Below, piece after piece: positions 58,216 through 64,000 of a stretch of 64,000 nt of DNA. Numbering within the stretch: the first letter of the stretch is position 1; each line of letters begins with the position of its first letter. Location: positions 325,681 to 389,680 of the forward strand of contig NZ_JAINFK010000004.1 in assembly GCF_019966575.1 (NCBI RefSeq), in the 5' to 3' direction. Source of the stretch: Oricola cellulosilytica (GTDB lineage Bacteria; Pseudomonadota; Alphaproteobacteria; Rhizobiales; Rhizobiaceae). The translations under genes and the position numbers were made by a program. A model generated the notes under the pieces. The model made no database searches and was not told where the DNA came from. It worked only from the letters and a program-made list of their open reading frames with translations.

Positions 58216-59172
58216 TCAGCCGCTTGCCGCTTCGAGAATGCGCAAAACCGCCACTCCCTGCCGACCGTCAGTAAAAGGTGTGCTCTTGGTTTCTATGCAC
58301 CTGAGGAAGTGCTTGAGTTCGTCGGTCAAGGCGAGATTGGGCTGGACAGACACCAATTCCGGCTCGCTCAGCGAGAACGCTATGGCGTCTTCACCTCCGC
58401 CGATCCGGTGGCGGTATACGGCGAGTTTTCTCGGCCAGTCCTCGAGATCGTCCCAGACCGCCATGCCTTCGCTGCCGATGACCATGAAACGGCGCTCGCG
58501 GTAAGGGCTGTGTCGGGAGACATAGACATGCGCGCCGATGCCCCGGGCAAAATCCATATGCACATGCGCAAAATCGGTCGTTCCTATCGAAACCGCGCCC
58601 CCCACTCCCCTGACGTCGACCGGCTCGGCACCGGTGAGCGTCAAAATCAGCGACAAGTCGTGAGGCGCAAGGTCCCAGAGCGCGTCGAACCGTGAGTGAA
58701 ATTTTCCGAAGCCGAGACGATGGCTCTGCAGGTAGCGGATATTGCCGAGCCCCCCCCCTTCGACCAGCTTTTGCAGTGCAACGAAGGCGTTGTGATAGCG
58801 CAGGATATGGCCGGTCATCAGCACCCGCCCGGCGGTCGCCGCCTCGTCGGCGACGCGCGCGCCATCCACCGAGGACAAGGCAAGCGGCTTCTCCACGAAA
58901 ACGTGTTTGCCGTCGGCAATAGCCCGCGACGCAAACTCGGAATGAAGCTGCGCGGGCAGCGCCAGCACGACCGCATCTACTGTTTCGTCGGCGAATACGT
59001 CGTCCACTGGACACGCCTTGGCGCCGAATGGCTCCGCGACGGTAGCTGCGAGATCGAGATCGAGATCGGAAACGGCATGAAGGTGGCCGAGTTCACCGAG
59101 CGTGCGGACATGATTTCGGCCCCAGTATCCGCACCCGATCACAGCCAGTCTGGGAGGATTTGCTTCAGCCAT
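58216..59172 (-). CDS. Gfo/Idh/MocA dehydrogenase (WlbA-like)
   Basis: A 318-residue NAD-dependent dehydrogenase. The Rossmann start is LAVIGCGYWGRNHVRTLGEL, the catalytic E-K-P lies in HVFVEKPLAL and the active-site region is DLAPHDLSLIL. WlbA-type members oxidise C3 of UDP-sugars before amination, consistent with the DegT gene downstream. It diverges from the tRNA-Met gene, whose promoter begins 90 bases from its start. Confidence 0.88.
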   Translation of the reverse strand: MAEANPPRLAVIGCGYWGRNHVRTLGELGHLHAVSDLDLDLAATVAEPFGAKACPVDDVFADETVDAVVLALPAQLHSEFASRAIADGKHVFVEKPLALSSVDGARVADEAATAGRVLMTGHILRYHNAFVALQKLVEGGGLGNIRYLQSHRLGFGKFHSRFDALWDLAPHDLSLILTLTGAEPVDVRGVGGAVSIGTTDFAHVHMDFARGIGAHVYVSRHSPYRERRFMVIGSEGMAVWDDLEDWPRKLAVYRHRIGGGEDAIAFSLSEPELVSVQPNLALTDELKHFLRCIETKSTPFTDGRQGVAVLRILEAASG

Positions 59173-59261
59173 TCGCGGATCCGTGCGGGGGGTGTGTTGT
59201 CACGAGCGGGTTAAAGCGGTTTCGACCCCGCAAGACAAGTCCGCGACACGCCTCACGCGGC

Positions 59262-59290
59262 TTGACATGCGGAAGGGCCGCACCTTATAT
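59262..59290 (+). promoter_or_regulatory. Near-consensus promoter of tRNA-Met
   Basis: TTGACA at 59262-59267 and TTATAT at 59285-59290 are exactly 17 bases apart, 36 bases before the tRNA. This is the best promoter match in the window. Confidence 0.85.
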
Positions 59291-59325
59291 CCGCGCGTCT
59301 TCGGAGACGGATCAATCGTCCCCAT

Positions 59326-59402
59326 GGCGGAGTAGCTCAGTCGGTTAGAGCAGCGGAATCATAATCCGCGTGTCGGGGGTTCAAGTCCCTCCTCCGCTAC
59401 CA
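59326..59402 (+). tRNA. tRNA-Met (anticodon CAT), elongator type
   Basis: A 77-nucleotide cloverleaf. The acceptor GGCGGAG pairs with CTCCGCT, with a G-U first pair. The D-arm is GCTC/GAGC, and the anticodon stem GCGGA/TCCGC surrounds loop ATCATAA with CAT. The T-arm is GGGGG-TTCAAGT-CCCTC with one wobble, and the CCA end is encoded. The sequence looks like elongator Met; a lysidine-modified Ile tRNA is less likely. Its 3-prime end marks the start of lower-GC DNA. Confidence 0.95.
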
Positions 59403-59816
59403 AATCTTGAAGTTTCAGTTGCTAAAACCTCAAACGGTACGAGCATGCCACGTGGAACTCTTGGGGTTGGGTGAACTTGATTCTGGCGGCATGGAGCGGA
59501 GTACAATCAGCCACGCGGACCTCCACCTTAGTCTGAAACTTGCGGCGATCGGGCAACTGCTGGTCGGGTCCCGCAAAGATGCTCTCCAACCGCAGGTCGC
59601 CCGCTTCCCTGCATCGGAGACCTGAAACCTTAAAGCGTATTGCGATCTCTGACCGGAAGCGCGTGCGACCTTGAGCTGTCTCATCGCCATGTTCATGGAT
59701 AGTGAATCGGCCGTTGCTGTTATGTCCCCAGATCTAAACGACGATCCTACGGCCGAAGACGTCCACGACGATCGCCTAATCCCGGAAGCCGGGCAAATGC
59801 TGCCGCTGTGTTAAGA
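59403..59816. other. Gene-poor junction between tRNA-Met and the island
   Basis: These 414 bases hold no intact gene. A minus-strand frame without a start codon is open for 104 codons (59733 to the TAG at 59422). It contains FTIHEHGDETAQGRTRF and has no recognised family. The DNA has codon and base use unlike its left neighbours. A short transposase-like piece lies at 59734-59775. I see no repeat of the tRNA 3-prime end inside the window, so the far attachment site, if any, is beyond the edge. Confidence 0.5.
59734..59775 (-). pseudogene. Possible IS3-type transposase remnant
   Basis: Between two stops on the minus strand the frame reads AIVVDVFGRRIVV, close to the catalytic-core motif (first Asp region) of IS3-family transposases, which usually reads like L-A-V-V-I-D-L-F-S-R-R-I-V-G. 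Only 13 residues match, and stops flank it, so the call rests on one motif. Its place next to a tRNA and a base-composition step fits decayed mobile DNA. Confidence 0.35.
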
Positions 59817-61082
59817 TCACACTTGGACTTTAACCAACCGGGAAGACTGTGCCATCAAGTCGAAACCATCCCAGATAACATCAAAATTCAACGCAGATCC
59901 GACCGGCACGAGGCGGTCGACTCCACTTACCAAAAGTTCACTTGCAATCCGCTTCAGGGCGTCAGCGTCAAACCCGAAATGGGTAACCGTTTGGTCCTTA
60001 CGCCGGACGAATGCCGCTATCTCGCTTGCGTTATTGACGTGCTTAAAAAAGAGAAACCCGGCCCCGGGTTTTATCTCACGTATGTCGGGAAGGTCGCAAA
60101 GTTCCACGCTCGTCACGTGGGGGCTAGAATCGTGCACCCTTTCAACACCAAGATCGATTGCCGCCCGATTGGAGGCCGCAAACTTCTCCATCCTGGTTTG
60201 CGGCGCAATCGCGTAGGCACGGCTAGCCGCCTGCACGACCAGGCGCTGTGACAGATCCTTCGTGTTCTCCTTCGCAGCTTCCTTTTGTGATCCCAGCCAA
60301 AAAATGAGACGAGTGGACGAACACGCCATTTGGTCAAATTGATAAACATCGAAAAACATCGATGCGGCCAAGGCGTCGCGCTCCGTTTCGTTCGCCCGAT
60401 CATAAGCCTGGCAGTCGAGAATGGAGAATGAGAACCTGTCTGAAAACGGAAGCGTCAGACAGTTCGGTTTGGCAGGCACGACCGACAAGGCGCGGATTTT
60501 AGCATCACCCCCCCAAATGAAGCGCAGGTCGGCGATCGAAAAAAGCGCGCGGTTCACATCACTTTCCGATGGGTACTGAACAAAAAGATTGGACTCCTCC
60601 AGGCCGCGGTCGGCCAACGCCGCCTGCAGGTGAACAATTGCCGTCTTGGTGTGCGCCCCCAGTCTCGCGGGGAGGCGGACGATATTCAAGTTTCCCATGA
60701 GAAACGAAATCGCCCACGAATAAATAAAGATGGTATCCACATTTTGCGGCGGCAGATGCACGGCACAGCCGCGTGGCGCGGCAATCGTGCCTTGAGGCAA
60801 CCGTTTGTCGAAATCGGATGCCAATCGCGTCACAGCACTCCTTCGAAGCCAATAGGCGAGCGCTGTCCAAGGCGCCAATTTGGTGAGCGCTGCATCCTTC
60901 AAAATAGCTTTCGACAGCGCATTTAATACTTCGAACCGAGGCGGGGACAATACAGGATGAGGAGACTGGTCGCCGATTGATTTAATCAATATATCGACGG
61001 TTATCTGCCTGTCGGGAAACAGCGTGATGGCCTCCGACCGCTCAGCATTACTATGCAGCACTTTCATGTATTGGAGACCCAT
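59817..61082 (-). CDS. Acyl-CoA reductase LuxC-like
   Basis: A 421-residue LuxC-family protein that would reduce an acyl thioester to an aldehyde with NADPH. The presumed catalytic Cys is in FDQMACSSTRLIFWLG, and APRGCAVHLPPQNVDTIF and HVTSVELCDL are other family segments. The ATG shares a base with the LuxE-like stop (TGATG). There is no luxAB luciferase nearby, so the aldehyde serves another purpose. Base composition is lower than the rest of the window. Confidence 0.88.
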   Translation of the reverse strand: MGLQYMKVLHSNAERSEAITLFPDRQITVDILIKSIGDQSPHPVLSPPRFEVLNALSKAILKDAALTKLAPWTALAYWLRRSAVTRLASDFDKRLPQGTIAAPRGCAVHLPPQNVDTIFIYSWAISFLMGNLNIVRLPARLGAHTKTAIVHLQAALADRGLEESNLFVQYPSESDVNRALFSIADLRFIWGGDAKIRALSVVPAKPNCLTLPFSDRFSFSILDCQAYDRANETERDALAASMFFDVYQFDQMACSSTRLIFWLGSQKEAAKENTKDLSQRLVVQAASRAYAIAPQTRMEKFAASNRAAIDLGVERVHDSSPHVTSVELCDLPDIREIKPGAGFLFFKHVNNASEIAAFVRRKDQTVTHFGFDADALKRIASELLVSGVDRLVPVGSALNFDVIWDGFDLMAQSSRLVKVQV

Positions 61083-62140
61083 CAAGCCGCTAAACTGGCC
61101 GCGACGACATCGCTACAGCCACGCAACTCTGTCTTCGGCAAGCGGCCAATAACCCGCAGTGCTTTTCCCAGCCGACCATCAACACCTCGATCAATGTATT
61201 CGATGACACCCAAATCCTCGGTGAGAACGCTGTGACCCGGATATGATGTCGGAACAAGGCTTACCATCTGGATCAGGCCTTCTTTCCCGGGCGCAAGAGG
61301 CGCAAATGTCGCCGGATCGCGAATGATCACATCAGCTATGTTGGGCGGGTAGAGGAAGCCGTCGCTCGCTTCGAGGCAGATGGCGCCCATCTGCTCAACC
61401 ATTCCGTAAAAATTATAGATCCGCGACAAACCGGAGGATTGATGAAATGATGCGCGAAATACATCGGGGCTAACAGCTTCGGATTGAAGTTTTTTCCAAC
61501 CACCAGAATGCACCAGAACCCCGTTCGAAAGATCAAGTTTATCTTCCTGGGTGAAAGAATAAAGAAACTGCCATACTAGAAATGTGAAGCCAAATATCAG
61601 GATCGGCGTTCCCTGGTGTTTTGCGACCCAATCCCTGAGCGCCTCCCTCCGAAATTTCATGTCCCCATCCAGGAGAAAACAGTGATCGCGTCCAAAACGC
61701 ATCATTCCCAACACGCCGGCACCTCGCGCGGACAAGAGCTTAGGGTCCCGAACAACCGTTTCACTGTCCACAACCAACATTGGTGGGCGTTTTCCCCCGA
61801 CAACCGCTGAGATCGACGCATTAAGTGACCGGGCCTGTCGGCTGGTCGTTTCATGATCGATGGCGATTTTACTCAGCGATGAACCCGTCGTTCCGCTAGA
61901 TGTCATGGTCATGCGGACCGCCTCATGCGGCACCGAGCTCAGGCGGTGTGACTTGAACAGCGAGACCGGCACAAAGGGGACGTCTTCAACCCGCGCTGCG
62001 CTGAAGCGATCCCACAAAGCGTTCGTGATGCGACCGTACTCTTTACAGTTTGCGCTATGATGTTTTGAAAGGTCATTGAGCCCTGACAGCAGGAGAGTTT
62101 CCTTATCCTGCTGTGGCACGGACCATTGTGAGGCCAGCAT
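61082..62140 (-). CDS. LuxE/PaaK-like acyl-protein synthetase
   Basis: A protein of about 352 residues from the adenylating LuxE family, which activates an acid and transfers it to a protein Cys. MTMTSSGTTGSSLSKIAID is the ATP-binding loop, and RIYNFYGMVEQMGAICLEA and HSVLTEDLGVIEYIDRG follow. The start at 62140 lies 4 bases after the AMP-ligase stop; an in-frame start at 62194 would overlap that gene by 50 bases. With the LuxC-like gene it forms the two-protein acid reductase unit known from luminous bacteria. Confidence 0.88.
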   Translation of the reverse strand: MLASQWSVPQQDKETLLLSGLNDLSKHHSANCKEYGRITNALWDRFSAARVEDVPFVPVSLFKSHRLSSVPHEAVRMTMTSSGTTGSSLSKIAIDHETTSRQARSLNASISAVVGGKRPPMLVVDSETVVRDPKLLSARGAGVLGMMRFGRDHCFLLDGDMKFRREALRDWVAKHQGTPILIFGFTFLVWQFLYSFTQEDKLDLSNGVLVHSGGWKKLQSEAVSPDVFRASFHQSSGLSRIYNFYGMVEQMGAICLEASDGFLYPPNIADVIIRDPATFAPLAPGKEGLIQMVSLVPTSYPGHSVLTEDLGVIEYIDRGVDGRLGKALRVIGRLPKTELRGCSDVVAASLAA

Positions 62141-62144
62141 CAAG

Positions 62145-63602
62145 TCATTGAATTGCGTTAAGGCTGGCGAGTTTTGCACAGTCAGGCTTCCCATTCGCTT
62201 TACGCGGCACCGTCTCGATATTCTTCACAATGATAGTGCCAAGAGGTAAACGTAATTTCAGGCTCAACTCTTTAAGCTGGCTCTTGAATCGCGCGACGTC
62301 CTGAACCGGTCGAACATCCTCCACATAGAGATGGATTTGCTCACCGGCCGAGATCGCGTAGCAAGGCTGTCCGATTTCCTTCGAGGCCAGCGCCTCAACG
62401 TCATCGAGAGAAACCCGAACCCCTTGGACTTTCGCGAACCTAGCAATCCGTCCCCTGAGCGTCAAAAAGCCCTCCGGCGACAGGAAACCAAGGTCGCCGG
62501 TTTTCAAAATGCCGTTGAACTCGTCTCCTTTCGCCAGATCAGCGCGATTGGTCGCGTAGCCAAGCGCTACATTCGGGCCCTGATATACGACCTCACCCGT
62601 GCTCCCGGCTTTGCAGGGATAGCCGTCTGGATCGAGGATCGTAATTTCTCCACTCGGCATCGGCTTGCCAACGCTGTCAGAGTGATCGAAAAAATCGGGG
62701 CTGTCCAAGGTCGTCATACGGGGGCTCGCTTCCGTCTGCCCGTACATGACGAAAACGCCGCCATTGCGCTCTGTCAGATCCGAATGAATCCCTCGCAATG
62801 CATCGCGTCGACACGCACCGCCAGCCTGAATAACCGTATTGAGCGTCGGTAGGTTCAACCGCCTCAGGCCGAGTTTGGAAAGATATTCGCAATGGAAGGG
62901 CACACAGGGCAACAAAGTCGCTTTGTGGCGCCGCATCTGCTCCCAAAAAGCGGGTTCGACCACCGCTGCATCGGAGAGAACACACGTGCCTCCAGCTATT
63001 AATTGACTGTTGAGGACAGACAAACCGAATGAATAGTGCAATTTGAGATGGGCGAAGGAACAAACCTTCTCATCAAGACCCAGGACCCTGCCAATATCCG
63101 TCGCATTTGTCACCAGGTTACGACGTGTCAGCCTAACAAATTTCGGTGTACCGGTTGATCCGGACGTGGACAGCAGACAGGCAAGGTCCGGGTGTATGGA
63201 TGTTGCTCCGGTATCATCGCCGTTGCGGATGGCTTGAGCCATGATCCCGGAGACCGAATGGACGCGAAGATTCTCAAACTCGAATTTTGCGATATCCTCA
63301 GCACAACCGACCACGCTTTCAGGTCGGTATCGATCAATCAGACTATGGAGAACCGCCCGGTCTGCTTCTGGATCGACCAGCGCAATCGGAACGCCAGACC
63401 GGAATGCCGCAATAATTATCAATGCGTGAGGCACACGGTTGCGTGTAAGGACAAAGTGAAGCGTCCGCTTTCTCCAATGCTCTAGCTGCGTGGCAGTGTC
63501 TTCGGCCGCTTGTGTCAACTCATTGAACCTGATGGATTGGCCGCTTGCTCCATCTACGAGCGCCAGGCCGCTACCTTCGCTGTATTGCCACTGATCCTTC
63601 AT
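62145..63602 (-). CDS. AMP-dependent synthetase/ligase (acyl-activating)
   Basis: A 485-residue adenylating enzyme. The A3 loop is LLSTSGSTGTPKFVRLTRR, A5 is VMYGQTEASPRMT, A7 is LKTGDLGFLS and the catalytic Lys lies in PRKANGKPDCAKL. The substrate is probably an acyl or amino acid loaded onto a carrier, but no carrier gene is visible in the window. GGAGGG lies 7 bases before the ATG at 63602 and overlaps a TTG at 63617. It heads the LuxE-LuxC part of the operon. Confidence 0.87.
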   Translation of the reverse strand: MKDQWQYSEGSGLALVDGASGQSIRFNELTQAAEDTATQLEHWRKRTLHFVLTRNRVPHALIIIAAFRSGVPIALVDPEADRAVLHSLIDRYRPESVVGCAEDIAKFEFENLRVHSVSGIMAQAIRNGDDTGATSIHPDLACLLSTSGSTGTPKFVRLTRRNLVTNATDIGRVLGLDEKVCSFAHLKLHYSFGLSVLNSQLIAGGTCVLSDAAVVEPAFWEQMRRHKATLLPCVPFHCEYLSKLGLRRLNLPTLNTVIQAGGACRRDALRGIHSDLTERNGGVFVMYGQTEASPRMTTLDSPDFFDHSDSVGKPMPSGEITILDPDGYPCKAGSTGEVVYQGPNVALGYATNRADLAKGDEFNGILKTGDLGFLSPEGFLTLRGRIARFAKVQGVRVSLDDVEALASKEIGQPCYAISAGEQIHLYVEDVRPVQDVARFKSQLKELSLKLRLPLGTIIVKNIETVPRKANGKPDCAKLASLNAIQ

Positions 63603-63674
63603 GCGGTTGCCCTCCAAACTGTCGTGCTTTTTTTCGGGGTTTGGTTGACATGCTCAGCTGTGGCCCGTGAGGGC

Positions 63675-64000
63675 TTAGAGAGCCATCATCCCATCGACGG
63701 CAACGACCTGCCCGTTGATGTATGAGCTCATGTCGCTCGCAAGAAACAGTGTCAGTTTTGCAACTTCCTCGGGTGTGCCTTCCCGTTTGAGGGCGATTTG
63801 CTGCCGCCGCTTTTCCCGCACATGATCGTCAAGACCGGCAATCATGTCAGTATCGATCAAGCCGGGCGCGATGCAATTGACGCGAATCCCGTTGGGACCC
63901 AACTCACGGGCCGCAGACTTGGTTGCCCCGATCAACGCGGCTTTGGCCGACGCATATGCAAATTGCCCCTCGGCTCCGTTTGTTGCCATGATCGACGTTG
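63675..64000 (-). CDS. FabG-like short-chain dehydrogenase, C-terminal part (runs off the right edge)
   Basis: The visible 108 residues contain the catalytic YASAKAALIG (Y-x-x-x-K), the ELGPNGIRVNCIAPGLIDTDM segment and the C-terminal FLASDMSSYINGQVVAVDGM, all as in 3-oxoacyl-ACP reductases. The NADPH-binding N-terminus is outside the window. It lies 72 bases upstream of the AMP-ligase start on the same strand, so it is probably part of the operon, which may continue with carrier or chain-building genes. Confidence 0.9.
   Translation of the reverse strand, partial: TSIMATNGAEGQFAYASAKAALIGATKSAARELGPNGIRVNCIAPGLIDTDMIAGLDDHVREKRRQQIALKREGTPEEVAKLTLFLASDMSSYINGQVVAVDGMMAL

Noticed and set aside
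59407-59625. A 72-codon plus-strand frame after the tRNA
   Set aside because: It starts 5 bases after the tRNA with no ribosome binding site, and shares its DNA with an equally open minus frame.
59403-64000. A bioluminescence operon
   Set aside because: LuxC- and LuxE-like genes are present, but luxA, luxB and luxD are not in the window, and an AMP-ligase and SDR are interleaved instead.

Overview
The window looks like a chromosomal segment of a GC-rich alphaproteobacterium, most likely order Hyphomicrobiales (Rhizobiales). Supporting signs are the ctrA, chpT and sciP cell-cycle genes close together with a DUF1134 (EipA) gene and a FliJ-like gene, petABC followed by apt, a fused trpE(G) gene behind a Trp-codon attenuator, an extensin-like gene, and a REP-like palindrome with the core cctcgggcttgacccgagg. 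I cannot name the genus.

Layout. 1-3121: end of a chromate transporter gene, then rplY, pth and ychF. 3179-10505 (minus): two tandem ABC exporters, petABC (cytochrome bc1) and apt. 10938-16497: housekeeping genes (trmL, a GNAT gene, hemF, a MOSC gene, a DUF1059 gene) and a minus operon of DUF1285, CoA-type Nudix and CCA-transferase genes joined by TTGA stop/start overlaps. 16611-23491: a MoxR / DUF58 / DUF4159 / large membrane protein operon. 23631-28432: small metabolic and repair genes (GNAT, glutathionyl-hydroquinone reductase, Nudix, metallophosphoesterase, alpha/beta hydrolase). 28462-30451: leuA with what appears to be a Leu-codon leader peptide. 30558-32240: a methyltransferase gene, then about 860 bases without a credible gene but with striking inverted repeats. 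32241-35559: trpE(G) and a coupled cation-efflux gene behind a leaderless trpL attenuator. 35644-39132: L,D-transpeptidase, extensin-like protein, fhs. 39269-45964: a five-gene minus operon around a AAA+ ATPase that I cannot assign to a known function. 46204-50998: SPW-repeat protein, tdk, hugZ-like, PEP-mutase-like and SpoU methyltransferase genes, and an anchored coiled-coil protein. 51097-55510: the CtrA regulatory neighbourhood. 55715-59172: mnmA and two nucleotide-sugar type genes. 59326-59402: tRNA-Met(CAT) with a near-consensus promoter.

Downstream of the tRNA the base composition falls. By hand count 61501-61560 is 28/60 G+C, against 46/60 at 58801-58860. A minus operon of SDR, AMP-ligase, LuxE-like and LuxC-like genes lies there, separated from the tRNA by a stretch with a possible transposase remnant. 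This reads as an acquired island that may make an acyl aldehyde or acyl-modified surface molecule.

The most interesting items are the AAA+ operon (39269-45964), the leaderless Leu leader peptide of leuA (30307-30451), the LuxC/LuxE/AMP-ligase/SDR island (59403-64000) and the structured gene-free stretch at 31383-32240. Starts were moved from the longest frame where a ribosome binding site, an overlap with the previous stop, or the family's usual N-terminus decided it.
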